Positions 1-7,901 of a stretch of DNA of 64,000 bases are shown here, one piece after another (the stretch's first letter is position 1; each line of letters starts with the position of its first letter). This stretch comes from Anaerolineae bacterium (GTDB taxonomy: Bacteria; Chloroflexota; Anaerolineae; Anaerolineales; Villigracilaceae), in assembly GCA_017303655.1 (NCBI GenBank), contig JAFLCE010000006.1, forward strand, positions 20,376 through 84,375. The letters run 5' to 3'. The translations under genes and the position numbers were made by a program. A model generated the notes under the pieces. It ran no database searches. It was not told where the DNA came from and saw nothing but the letters and a program-made list of their open reading frames with translations.

Positions 1-83
1 TGTTAAATAAGTTGATGCCCAAAAATCCCATCGATGTCTATGTGGATGTGTACATGCATGGCATCGTCAAACTTGAGGCTTGA
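1..83 (+). CDS. C-terminal end of an unidentified protein (partial)
   Basis: An open frame runs from the window edge to a TGA at 81-83 and gives 26 residues ending in DVYMHGIVKLEA. It stops four bases before the ATG of the next gene, so it is the 3' end of the preceding gene of the same operon. The short amphipathic end resembles the C-terminus of TetR-type regulators, which often head YbhFSRG-like ABC export operons, but 26 residues are too few to decide. Confidence 0.5.
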   Translation, partial: LNKLMPKNPIDVYVDVYMHGIVKLEA

Positions 84-87
84 TCCC

Positions 88-1218
88 ATGTTCAATACCC
101 GTATTATGTCTATTGTCCGTAAGGAATTCACGCAGATCTTCCGCGATCCGCGTTCACTGGCGCTGATCATCGTCATGCCTATCATTCAGTTGTTTTTGCT
201 TGGGTATGCCGCCACTACTGACGTGAAGAATGTTCCCATCGCCGTACTGGATCAAAGTCAGAGTTCTCAATCCCGCGAATTGTTGGATGCCTTCCGCGCT
301 GCTGATTATTTCCGCATTGACTATTACATCGGCTCAACCGATGAATATCAACTGCTGATCGAGGCTGGCAAGATCCGCGCGGCGTTGGTCATTCCACCTG
401 ATTATGATGTTCAGGTTCTGGATGGCAAAGCACAAGTCCTTTTTGTGCTGGATGGTTCGGATGGTAGCGTGGGGGCGACCGCGCTTTCCACGGCGCGACT
501 CATCGGGCAATCATATGCCACCAAGGTACAGGAGAGTCAATTCGCCTTGCGCGGTTCCGGCTCCATGCCTACGCCGCCAGTGGAAGTACGCACCCAGGTT
601 TGGTACAACCCTGATTTTCGTTCCGCCTACTTCATGATTCCTGGCGTGATTGGCATGATCCTTTCATTCATCACCACCATTCTCACTGCCACGACCATCG
701 TCCGTGAGCGTGAGCGCGGCACGATCGAACAACTTATCGTCACACCGATCCGCTCATGGGAGTTGATCGTCGGCAAACTGTTGCCGTACGTCATCCTCGC
801 TTTTGTAGAAACCTTCGAAATTCTCATCGTCGGTCATCTTGTCTTTGATGTCCCTGTGCGCGGGAGTCTTTTGCTCATCACCTTGGCTTCTGGTTTATTC
901 CTCATGTCCAGCTTGGGCATTGGTTTGTTCGCTTCCACCATTGCCAATACGCAACAAGAAGCCATGCTGACGGTGATGATGTTCAATTTGCCCATGATTT
1001 TTCTTTCCGGCTTTTTCTTCCCTGTGCAAGCCATGCCGCAATTTTTGCAGTTGGTTTCATATGCCATTCCACTGCGCTATTATCTCGTCGTAATTCGCGC
1101 GCTCATGCTTAAGGGCGTTGGCATCGCTGCTATTCAAAGCGAGCTCATCGCGCTAACAATTTTTGGCATCGTCATCATGGGTGCCGCCGCTCTGCGTTTT
1201 AGAAAACGTCTCGATTAA
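88..1218 (+). CDS. ABC-2 type transporter permease (YbhR/YhhJ-like)
   Basis: Predicted 376-residue inner-membrane permease of an ABC-2 type exporter. One membrane span near residues 20-40 is followed by a long extracytoplasmic domain (about 41-165) and five further spans. The cytoplasmic loop after span 2 carries the family motif RERERGTIEQL. The ATG at 88 is preferred over the ATG at 34, because it lies just past the preceding stop codon and has GAGG at 74-77. It opens an operon with an HlyD adaptor and two ATPases, which together should form a drug-type exporter. The substrate is unknown. A second permease may lie upstream of the window. Confidence 0.9.
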   Translation: MFNTRIMSIVRKEFTQIFRDPRSLALIIVMPIIQLFLLGYAATTDVKNVPIAVLDQSQSSQSRELLDAFRAADYFRIDYYIGSTDEYQLLIEAGKIRAALVIPPDYDVQVLDGKAQVLFVLDGSDGSVGATALSTARLIGQSYATKVQESQFALRGSGSMPTPPVEVRTQVWYNPDFRSAYFMIPGVIGMILSFITTILTATTIVRERERGTIEQLIVTPIRSWELIVGKLLPYVILAFVETFEILIVGHLVFDVPVRGSLLLITLASGLFLMSSLGIGLFASTIANTQQEAMLTVMMFNLPMIFLSGFFFPVQAMPQFLQLVSYAIPLRYYLVVIRALMLKGVGIAAIQSELIALTIFGIVIMGAAALRFRKRLD

Positions 1219-1239
1219 CTTTCAACTCTGGAGTCTCTC

Positions 1240-2544
1240 ATGCAACCTAAACTTCCCCCTCTTCCCGTCCGTATTGTTGTGGCTGTGATCGTGCTTGGTA
1301 CGCTGGCATACTTTGGCTTTCAATCACTCAAAGATGATACCAACGGCAGTCTGACCGCTTCTGGCACCATCGAAGCGACCATTGTGAACGTCGCCCCTGA
1401 AACCGCTGGTAAGGTGACGGATGTCCGCGCCGATGAAGGCGAATCGGTGACGAAGGGACAACCGCTTCTCACCCTCGACGCAAGCCTGCTGACTGCCCAA
1501 CAAGCCGTTGCCTCCGCCGCAGTGGATTCTGCCACTGCCGCCCTCGCCGCCGCTCAAACCAAATATGACCAAACCCTCGATGCCGCTCTTTCTGCTCAGG
1601 CAACACAACGTTCCAAAGATTGGCAAGTCGATGCTCCCAGCGAATTTGACCAGCCCAATTGGTATATTGAGCAAGATCAACAGATCGAGGCTGCCCAAAC
1701 CGAGCTGGATGCTGCGCAAGCTGATATCGACGATGCGAATGCTAATCTCGACAAAGTCATCACTGATTTGAAGAATTCTGACTACCTGCAAGCCGAACAA
1801 GACCTTGCTGATGCACGTGCCGCCTTTATCATTGCCGAGCAGGTGAAAGATCAGGCAGCAGATGCTTCAGATAGCGGTGGATTAAACGAAGCCGCGCAAG
1901 ATTATTACGATGAAGCGCTGACCAATCTTGATGATGCTGAAGAAGCCTATAACGACTTGATGAATAGCGATGAAGCCAGTGATATTGAATACGCACGCGG
2001 AAAAGTCCTCGTTGCTCAGCAACGTTATGATGCCGCCTATGCTCGCTTGCTCACACTGCAAACTGGCGAACAATCTCCTGCTGTGATCACCGCTGGCAAA
2101 GAATTGGATAGGGCGAAGTCTGCACTTGCACAGGCAGAAGCAAGCTTGGCGTTGATTGATACGCAGATCGCCAAACTCGAAGTCCACGCCCCAATGGACG
2201 GAGTCATATTAACCCGTAATGTGGAGCCGGGAGAATTTGTCCAGCCAGGTGCGGCAGCTCTCACCATCGGTAATCTCTCAGACCTGACCATCACTGTCTA
2301 CGTTCCTGAAAATCGCTACGGAGAGATTTCTCTTGGTCAGACCGTCGAAGTGACCGTGGACTCGTTCCCTGGCATCACCTTCACTGCCACGGTGATTCAG
2401 ATCGCAAATAAAGCCGAGTTCACTCCGCGCAATGTGCAGACGGTGGAAGGACGCAGCGCCACGATGTTCGCTATCAAACTCAGCGTGCAAGATGCAGAAG
2501 GACGCCTGAAACCGGGCATGCCTGCGGATGTGGCGTTCAAATAG
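1240..2544 (+). CDS. HlyD family secretion/adaptor protein
   Basis: Predicted 434-residue membrane-fusion-type adaptor with an N-terminal membrane anchor (about residues 8-28), a split biotinyl-lipoyl-like hairpin domain around 45-85 and 310-345, a long Ala/Gln/Asp-rich coiled coil between them, and a C-terminal beta-barrel domain ending in LKPGMPADVAFK, as in HlyD/YbhG proteins. GGAG lies before the ATG. It sits between the permease and ATPase genes of the same transporter. The coiled coil contains an unusually long acidic insertion (about 190-240). Partner channel and substrate are unknown. Confidence 0.88.
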   Translation: MQPKLPPLPVRIVVAVIVLGTLAYFGFQSLKDDTNGSLTASGTIEATIVNVAPETAGKVTDVRADEGESVTKGQPLLTLDASLLTAQQAVASAAVDSATAALAAAQTKYDQTLDAALSAQATQRSKDWQVDAPSEFDQPNWYIEQDQQIEAAQTELDAAQADIDDANANLDKVITDLKNSDYLQAEQDLADARAAFIIAEQVKDQAADASDSGGLNEAAQDYYDEALTNLDDAEEAYNDLMNSDEASDIEYARGKVLVAQQRYDAAYARLLTLQTGEQSPAVITAGKELDRAKSALAQAEASLALIDTQIAKLEVHAPMDGVILTRNVEPGEFVQPGAAALTIGNLSDLTITVYVPENRYGEISLGQTVEVTVDSFPGITFTATVIQIANKAEFTPRNVQTVEGRSATMFAIKLSVQDAEGRLKPGMPADVAFK

Positions 2545-2592
2545 TTTTATTTTTTGACAGTTTGGTAGTTACTGATTGATGAAGAGGTAATT

Positions 2593-3060
2593 ATGAAACC
2601 TGTTGCGTTCGACTGGTCGAAAATGAAAAATATCCAGAAAATCCATCGCACACTTTATGCTATTGGATTTGGTCCACTCATCGGCTGGTTTATCGTCTTG
2701 TTGACGACGACGGGCAGAAAGTCTGGAAAGAAGCGGGTGACGCCTCTTCAATATGAAAAGATCGCTGAAGATTACTACCTCGGTGCGGCGCGCGGATTGA
2801 ATGCGGATTGGGTTCGTAATATCCAATCGAATCCACAGGTGGAACTACGCGTGGGTGCGAAGCAAATTCAAGGCACGGCGGAGATCGTCACCGACCCTTG
2901 TAGGTTTGCCGATTTTATCGAAGTGCGACTTGAACGGCATCCGCGCCTGATTGGCTTAATTATGGAAAAGGCACATGGTTTGCCTCGGCGCCCCAGCCGT
3001 GAACAGTTAGAAGACATGGCAAAAACCGAAGCAGTTGTAATCGTACGACCCAACGTTTAA
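2593..3060 (+). CDS. DUF385 / deazaflavin (F420)-type nitroreductase family protein
   Basis: 155-residue protein matching the DUF385 split-barrel family: TTGRKSGKKRVTPL near residues 36-49, followed by a short hydrophobic strand and NADWVRNIQSNPQVEL, both typical of the deazaflavin-dependent nitroreductase group. Such proteins usually bind F420H2 and reduce quinones or nitro compounds. Whether this one binds F420 cannot be seen from sequence. It is placed inside an ABC exporter operon, between adaptor and ATPases, with GAGG before the ATG. Its link to the exporter is inferred from position only. Confidence 0.82.
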   Translation: MKPVAFDWSKMKNIQKIHRTLYAIGFGPLIGWFIVLLTTTGRKSGKKRVTPLQYEKIAEDYYLGAARGLNADWVRNIQSNPQVELRVGAKQIQGTAEIVTDPCRFADFIEVRLERHPRLIGLIMEKAHGLPRRPSREQLEDMAKTEAVVIVRPNV

Positions 3061-3081
3061 CGTTCAACCAAAAGGCTGTTT

Positions 3082-4029
3082 ATGAATGATTATCTGGTAA
3101 ATGCAAAAAACTTGAAAAAATCCTTCGGTTCAACTCCTGCCTTAGAGGATATCTCCCTGCATGTTAAGAAAGGCGAGATCTACGGGCTGGTTGGTTCAGA
3201 CGGCGCGGGCAAGACGACGACGATGCGTTTGCTCGTTGGTGCACTGTTGCCCGATGCAGGCGAGATCCATGTCTGCGGCTATGATGTACTGAAGCAGGTT
3301 GAACAAGTGCGCTCACAGATCGGGTATCTTTCACAGCGCTTTTCCATGTACGAAGACCTGACGGTTCTGGAGAACATCCGCTTCTTTGCCGAGATTCGCG
3401 GGCTGTCTTCATCTGAATGGTTGCCACGTTCGCTGGAGATTTTAGATTTTGTCGGTTTGGAAAAATTCAAAGACCGCCGCGCCGGTCAACTTTCTGGCGG
3501 TATGAAGCAGAAACTTGGTCTGGCTTCGGCGCTGGTGACTCGTCCGCGTTTGTTATTGCTCGATGAACCCACAACAGGAGTCGACCCTGTGACCCGCCAG
3601 GATTTTTGGCAACTGGTTATCAAGTTAGTCGGCTCGCGTGAAGGGGATGGCGTTTCTGTCATCATATCCACTCCATATATGGATGAAGCCTCGCGTTGTC
3701 ATCGGGTGGGCTTCATGAAGAACGGCAAGATCATCGCGGAAGATACCCCCTCTACTTTGCGTGCTCTGTTGAATGACCGTGTGCTTGAACTGCGCGGCAA
3801 TCCAATCAATACTTTGCGCCATATCGCGCATCAAGATGAAGATGTGGAAGATGTTGCCGCATTCGGCGATAAGCTGCATCTACGCGTTAAAGAAAAATCT
3901 GCCAAACGAGTAATTACGCGGCTTTCGAAAAACATCAAAGCGCAAAATGTACAACTCACCGAACTCCGTCTCATTCCGCCTGCCTTGGAAGATGTCTTCA
4001 TTGCCTTATCGGAGTCCAACCATGACTGA
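3082..4029 (+). CDS. ABC transporter ATP-binding protein (YbhF N-half-like)
   Basis: 315-residue ATPase. Walker A is GSDGAGKTT at residues 38-46, the signature LSGGMKQKL lies near 139, and Walker B LLLLDEPTTG follows. A roughly 70-residue C-terminal extension is typical of drug-exporter ATPases. It overlaps the next ATPase gene by 8 bp, so the two are probably translated together. The pair corresponds to the two nucleotide-binding halves of E. coli YbhF, here as separate polypeptides serving the permease encoded at 88-1218. Confidence 0.92.
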   Translation: MNDYLVNAKNLKKSFGSTPALEDISLHVKKGEIYGLVGSDGAGKTTTMRLLVGALLPDAGEIHVCGYDVLKQVEQVRSQIGYLSQRFSMYEDLTVLENIRFFAEIRGLSSSEWLPRSLEILDFVGLEKFKDRRAGQLSGGMKQKLGLASALVTRPRLLLLDEPTTGVDPVTRQDFWQLVIKLVGSREGDGVSVIISTPYMDEASRCHRVGFMKNGKIIAEDTPSTLRALLNDRVLELRGNPINTLRHIAHQDEDVEDVAAFGDKLHLRVKEKSAKRVITRLSKNIKAQNVQLTELRLIPPALEDVFIALSESNHD

Positions 4030-4927
4030 GCCCGTCATCACTGTTCAAAACCTCACGCGCCGCTTTGGTGACTTCGTCGCTGTCGATCACATTAACTTTG
4101 AAGTGGGCAAAGGCGAGATCGTCGGCTACCTCGGACCGAACGGCTCCGGCAAAACTACCACCATTCGCATGTTGCTCGGTCTACTTCAACCCAGCGACGG
4201 CAAGGCGACAGTCTTGGGATACGACGTCCACAAACAAAGCGAGGAAGTCCGCGCGCGGGTGGGCTACATGTCGCAAAAGTTTGCGATCTATGATGACCTG
4301 ACCACCTACGAAAATTTGACCTTCTATGGCGGCGTCTATGGGATTACGGATAAAGCCCGCATCAAGCAGACGTTGGAACTGGTCGGTCTCTCTGGGCATG
4401 AGCATACGCTGACAAGGGACCTGTCCACCGGCTGGCGTCAGCGACTGTCACTGGGCATTGCCATGGTGCATGAACCCAAGTTACTCTTTCTTGATGAACC
4501 CACCTCTGGCGTGGATCCTACTGCCCGCCGTGCCTTTTGGGATCTGATCTATCAACTCGCTGAAGAAGGTGTGACTATTCTTGTCACCACCCATTACATG
4601 GACGAAGCCGAGTACTGCGAACGCGTTGGGGTGATGCGCGACGGTAAACTATTAGCAATGGATACGCCCACGAATCTAAAACGCTCCATCATCACTGGCG
4701 ACGTCTGGGAAGTATTCGCACATCCGCTTGAGCAGGGCTTGGAAGTTTTGCAAGAACTTGCTGGAGTGGAACGTGTCGGCTTGGCAGGCGATCACTTGCG
4801 TGTGATCAGCTCCAACGTTAAGAAAGAGGCGTTGCAAAGCCTGTTGAGCAAGAAAAAGATAAAGGTTGAAAGAATCGAGAGGGGAGAAGCCACGTTGGAA
4901 GATGTCTTCCTTGCCTTGGCGAGATGA
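4022..4927 (+). CDS. ABC transporter ATP-binding protein (YbhF C-half-like)
   Basis: 301-residue ATPase with Walker A GPNGSGKTT at 38-46 and Walker B LLFLDEPTSGVD. The signature motif is altered to LSTGWRQRL instead of LSGGQ, the kind of change known from the second ATPase half of YbhF. The start at 4022 overlaps the preceding stop codon. The frame is open upstream to 3947, but that stretch codes inside the preceding gene and is rejected. It probably forms a heterodimer with the preceding ATPase, with one catalytic site degenerate. Confidence 0.92.
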   Translation: MTEPVITVQNLTRRFGDFVAVDHINFEVGKGEIVGYLGPNGSGKTTTIRMLLGLLQPSDGKATVLGYDVHKQSEEVRARVGYMSQKFAIYDDLTTYENLTFYGGVYGITDKARIKQTLELVGLSGHEHTLTRDLSTGWRQRLSLGIAMVHEPKLLFLDEPTSGVDPTARRAFWDLIYQLAEEGVTILVTTHYMDEAEYCERVGVMRDGKLLAMDTPTNLKRSIITGDVWEVFAHPLEQGLEVLQELAGVERVGLAGDHLRVISSNVKKEALQSLLSKKKIKVERIERGEATLEDVFLALAR

Positions 4928-4937
4928 GAACGAGTTG

Positions 4938-4984
4938 AAAAGTTTGCAGGTCTAAACGTTTGAACGTTCAAACCTGCAAACTTT
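4938..4984. repeat. AT-rich palindromic intergenic repeat, copy 1
   Basis: Inverted repeat: AAAGTTTGCAGGT at 4939-4951 pairs with ACCTGCAAACTTT at 4972-4984 around a loop that itself contains AACGTTTGAACGTT. It sits between convergent genes and may end transcription of both. It resembles the elements at 5650-5714 and 63528-63597, which share GGTTTGAA and AACGTTC blocks. Confidence 0.6.
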
Positions 4985-4995
4985 GACAACGTTTT

Positions 4996-5187
4996 TTACT
5001 GCTCAGGGGTGACGATTGCCATGATGAGATAGACCAATAGCATGGCACCGTTGAAGGTGAAAAATCCCAGCACAAATAACAAGCGGACAATGGTTGGGTC
5101 AATGTTGAGATAGTCGCCAAGCCCGGCACATACGCCTGCGATCATGCGGTTGGATTTGCTCCGCGTTAGGGTTTTGATGTCGTTCAT
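4996..5187 (-). CDS. PspC domain protein
   Basis: 63-residue protein that is essentially one PspC domain: LTRSKSNRMIAGVCAGLGDYLNIDPT followed by one long hydrophobic segment (about 33-58). PspC-type proteins are small membrane proteins tied to envelope stress in other bacteria. No other psp gene is nearby. A good AGGAG-like site precedes the ATG. Confidence 0.88.
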   Translation of the reverse strand: MNDIKTLTRSKSNRMIAGVCAGLGDYLNIDPTIVRLLFVLGFFTFNGAMLLVYLIMAIVTPEQ

Positions 5188-5204
5188 GTTTACTCCTTTC
5201 GTTT

Positions 5205-5237
5205 AGGTGACAGTCATTTCAAAAGTGACTGTCACCT
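5205..5237. terminator. Hairpin with 12-bp arms
   Basis: AGGTGACAGTCA (5205-5216) pairs with TGACTGTCACCT (5226-5237), followed by TTTTATT on the plus strand. It lies between the co-directional B-box gene and PspC gene (both minus). The T-run is on the plus strand, so its use as a terminator for the minus-strand gene is uncertain. The same arms recur at 45504-45541. Confidence 0.5.
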
Positions 5238-5270
5238 TTTATTACGCGGATAAACGAAAAGAGTTGCGGG

Positions 5271-5630
5271 TTATTTATATTTTTTTGCTTCCAAATAATT
5301 AGTAAGCGCTGCATAAAGCAGGAAGACTCCAAGTGCCATGAAGAGCGCGGCTTGCAGACCAAGAAAATCCAATTGCCACCAACCAAAGCCTACAAAGGCA
5401 ACTCCCACCAGCCCATAGAAGCTGAAGTTTTTCATGTACACAGATCGCACCCGTTCGGATTGCAAAAGATTTCGGGCGGTCAAAATCTCCAGTTTGTGGA
5501 CTCCCTCTTCGTGGCGATTTTTACACGCAAGCACATCATCTACAACGGCGGCGCACTCGGAGCAAAGTCCGCGTTGGCAGTGTTTGCATAATCCAACGGC
5601 GGGGGTGGTTGGGTGATAAAAGCAATTCAT
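5271..5630 (-). CDS. B-box-type zinc-binding membrane protein
   Basis: 119 residues. The N-terminal 40 residues hold a Cys/His cluster (C3, H6, C14, C17, C22, C25, then C and H near 36-40) in the spacing of a B-box zinc finger. Two hydrophobic segments follow at about 72-90 and 92-110. Bacterial B-box/membrane proteins of this kind have no assigned role. It is followed by the PspC gene on the same strand. Confidence 0.75.
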   Translation of the reverse strand: MNCFYHPTTPAVGLCKHCQRGLCSECAAVVDDVLACKNRHEEGVHKLEILTARNLLQSERVRSVYMKNFSFYGLVGVAFVGFGWWQLDFLGLQAALFMALGVFLLYAALTNYLEAKKYK

Positions 5631-5649
5631 AAAATCCTCGTTTACATGT

Positions 5650-5714
5650 TAGAAGGTTTGAATGTTAAAAGGTTTAAACGTTCAAACTTGACAACCTTCC
5701 AACTTTTAAACCTT
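5650..5714. repeat. AT-rich palindromic intergenic repeat, copy 2
   Basis: Imperfect palindrome with GAAGGTTTGAATGTTAAAAG on the left and CAACCTTCCAACTTTTAAAC on the right, and TTAAACGTTCAAAC in the centre. It lies directly after the stop codon side of the GyrI-like gene. It belongs to the family also seen at 4938-4984 and 63528-63597. Confidence 0.55.
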
Positions 5715-6353
5715 GATTACTGGGTGTCTCAACACCGTCTTCATTTTATCAGGTGCAGCCTTGCGTGGGTCACTGATATAAATTTCATGATGTTTTCCAC
5801 CAATCGGTCCGACAGCATCTTTCAGCACATTCTCTGCCATGAATTCCTTCATGCGGTCAATCGTGGCGGGTTCGGTGGCATATGGTCCAATGTGCATGGT
5901 TTGGACGCACAAGCCTTCTTCAAAATATACCAGTCGCGCCTTTGATACCATTTCTGAATCGCCTTTTTTCTTCATAACCTGTTCGCGGGCTTCCTCAAAG
6001 ACGTCAGAGGTAATGACATCGGGTTGCATGATTATTAATGTGTAAAACCAATTGTCCTTGACGGTGATATCGAAGAAGCCGTCTTCCACCCACCATAGTC
6101 CTTCCAGTGCCATAACGGGGTAATCAAAGGCATTCGTCTTGCGTTTCTTGAGCATGAACTTGAGCGTGTAGGACAAGCTGTACAACGCCTGGGTCGCCTC
6201 TGCAAAAGATGGCGACTTGCCCGGCTCAGAGCCTTTTTCAATAGATCCATCGATCATGGCAAATTGCAGGTTCGGCACTTGCACAGTTTCGACCTTCTTT
6301 GCCGAAGGTTGATAGAGCGATTTGTACTGTTTTTTCAAGTCTAGAATTTTCAT
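5706..6353 (-). CDS. GyrI-like domain protein
   Basis: 215-residue cytoplasmic protein of the GyrI-like small-molecule-binding type: QVPNLQFAMIDGSIEKG near residues 25-41 and a C-terminal half with HIGPYATEPATIDRMKEF, both features of this superfamily. It has no DNA-binding domain, so it is a stand-alone ligand-binding protein. It is the last gene of a unit headed by the WYL regulator (6869-7825) and the ClbS-like gene. The ligand is unknown. Confidence 0.82.
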   Translation of the reverse strand: MKILDLKKQYKSLYQPSAKKVETVQVPNLQFAMIDGSIEKGSEPGKSPSFAEATQALYSLSYTLKFMLKKRKTNAFDYPVMALEGLWWVEDGFFDITVKDNWFYTLIIMQPDVITSDVFEEAREQVMKKKGDSEMVSKARLVYFEEGLCVQTMHIGPYATEPATIDRMKEFMAENVLKDAVGPIGGKHHEIYISDPRKAAPDKMKTVLRHPVIKV

Positions 6354-6367
6354 GGTTTTATCCTTTT

Positions 6368-6859
6368 TTATTTGACTGCTTTTCGAATTATCATCCGTGC
6401 CCAGCGGTAGTGACTGCTGGTGGCAGAGATGAAATACGCCGCGAGCAGGTTGTTATTTGTCCACGGGTAGATTTTACGAGTGAACAATTCTTTTTCAGGG
6501 ATACTTTTGATTGTTTTCAGAATCTTCTTGTATGAGGCTTTGAATGTCTTTTGTATTTCAGTCAGCGGCGCATCGCGATATTTGAGGAAGGTGGCGTGAT
6601 TCAGTGCGGGTAGTTGTCCCCAGTTGTATTCAGCAGAAGGTACGGCAGGGGTTTTGCCTTTTTTGCCGGTCTCGTACCATTGCACGACCATTCTTTCCCA
6701 TTCAGATAGATGCGCCAACACATCTTTGATTGCCCATTCGCCGATCATCTTGGGCTGAGACATTTGTTCGGGCGTTAGAGTTGCGAGAAGTTCTTCCAAG
6801 GCTGCGCGTTCTGTTTGAGCGCTTTCGATCATTTCTTTTTTTGTCGTTGGCTTTGGTAT
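6368..6859 (-). CDS. ClbS/DfsB family protein, apparent ATA start
   Basis: Four-helix-bundle protein of the ClbS/DfsB (DUF1706, DinB-like) family, recognised by LTPEQMSQP, WAIKDVLAHLSEWERMV and the C-terminal YRWARMIIRK. Members are known from colibactin resistance, but most have no assigned role. The first ATG (6832) has no ribosome-binding site. Nine codons upstream lies ATA (6857-6859), preceded five bases away by AGGAGG (6865-6870) which overlaps the stop codon of the WYL gene. From ATA the protein starts (M)PKPTTKKEM, the usual family N-terminus. So the start is ATA, or an ATG changed by mutation or a consensus error. Length is 163 residues from ATA, 154 from ATG. Confidence 0.82.
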   Translation of the reverse strand: MPKPTTKKEMIESAQTERAALEELLATLTPEQMSQPKMIGEWAIKDVLAHLSEWERMVVQWYETGKKGKTPAVPSAEYNWGQLPALNHATFLKYRDAPLTEIQKTFKASYKKILKTIKSIPEKELFTRKIYPWTNNNLLAAYFISATSSHYRWARMIIRKAVK

Positions 6860-6868
6860 GTCTGCCTC

Positions 6869-7825
6869 CTATGATTTGTATCGATCCAGAGTGGCTTGCG
6901 CCCATTCTTGGACTAAGCTTTTTAGTTCTGGTGGCTCTTGCACCGTGACCCAATTCGCAAAGCTCAAGGTCATGGATGCCAACCAGGGTAGGTCGGGTGC
7001 AGTGAGGGTCACATCCATGCTGCCGTCTTTATTTCCGTGCGTTGATTCCCACATGGAGAGATTGCTCTTGACCATAAATGCCGCTTCTGGCACAAAGTGC
7101 AAGTGAGCGCGGATGATTGGTTGATTTTTGAATTCTTCTTGTAGGTAGGTTTGCACATTGAAATCAGATGGGAAGTCAAAAGATGTAGTCAGCACCTTCA
7201 AAGTTTGAATGCGATCCAGCCGGAAGGTGCGTGGCGCTTTTCGCAGATGACAATACCCAACCAAATACCACCAGCCAGAACGAAATACCAAAGCGTAGGG
7301 ATCTACTTTCCGCTTTTGCGCTTTTTCGTTGGCAGGTCCCTGATACTGTATGGAAATCTGCATTCGTTCGCGGGTAGCTTGACGCAGTTTCTCCATTACC
7401 GGTGAGAGGCTGGCGAGTTCGGCGCGGTAGAGATTGGTGCTGACCAGTGACCGTCGCGCCCATTGGATCTCTGTGCGTTGCTCATCGGGCAAGATATTCT
7501 CAACTTTTGCCATCGCGCTACGCGTGGCATCTTGGTACAACGTGCCCCATGTTTCGCGGATCAAATCTGTGCCCAGATAAACTGCCACAGCTTCTTCCAG
7601 CGAAAAGGTGAGTGGCGGTAATTTGTATCCACGTACGAGCGAGAACCCGCCATACGGTCCACGCTCGGCGTAGACAGGGATGCCCATTTCATCGAGCATA
7701 GCAAAGTAGCGGTGGACGGTGCGCAAAGAGACGCCTAACTTTTCAGCCAATTCATTGGCTTTTTGATTGGGCTGATTTTGCAGCAATGTGATGAGAGTGA
7801 GCAGGCGTGTGGCGACGTTGGTCAT
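6869..7825 (-). CDS. WYL-domain transcriptional regulator (YafY-like)
   Basis: 318 residues. The N-terminal HTH (about 5-60) has ANELAEKLGVSLRTVHRYFAML, then the linker GPYGGFSLVRGY typical of YafY-type regulators. The WYL core is at about 160-215, with DPYALVFRSGWWYLVGYC and TFRLDRI. It heads the unit with the ClbS-like and GyrI-like genes, so it probably controls them and responds to a small ligand or nucleic acid. Its TAG stop overlaps the ribosome-binding site of the next gene, suggesting translational coupling. Confidence 0.92.
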   Translation of the reverse strand: MTNVATRLLTLITLLQNQPNQKANELAEKLGVSLRTVHRYFAMLDEMGIPVYAERGPYGGFSLVRGYKLPPLTFSLEEAVAVYLGTDLIRETWGTLYQDATRSAMAKVENILPDEQRTEIQWARRSLVSTNLYRAELASLSPVMEKLRQATRERMQISIQYQGPANEKAQKRKVDPYALVFRSGWWYLVGYCHLRKAPRTFRLDRIQTLKVLTTSFDFPSDFNVQTYLQEEFKNQPIIRAHLHFVPEAAFMVKSNLSMWESTHGNKDGSMDVTLTAPDLPWLASMTLSFANWVTVQEPPELKSLVQEWAQATLDRYKS

Positions 7826-7901
7826 TGGGCATCCTTGTTAAATATAAAACGGGTATATGTCATATTGTGACATATACCCGCAGGGAATTCCAGCGACATT
7901 T

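Noticed and set aside
34-87. Upstream start for the first permease
   Set aside because: It would overlap the preceding coding region and the start at 88 has a ribosome-binding site and normal spacing.
1324-1800. 158-residue minus-strand frame inside the HlyD gene
   Set aside because: It is antisense to a clear coiled-coil adaptor and shows only low-complexity composition.
5613-5945. 110-residue plus-strand frame
   Set aside because: It lies over the end of the GyrI-like gene in antisense and has no family features.
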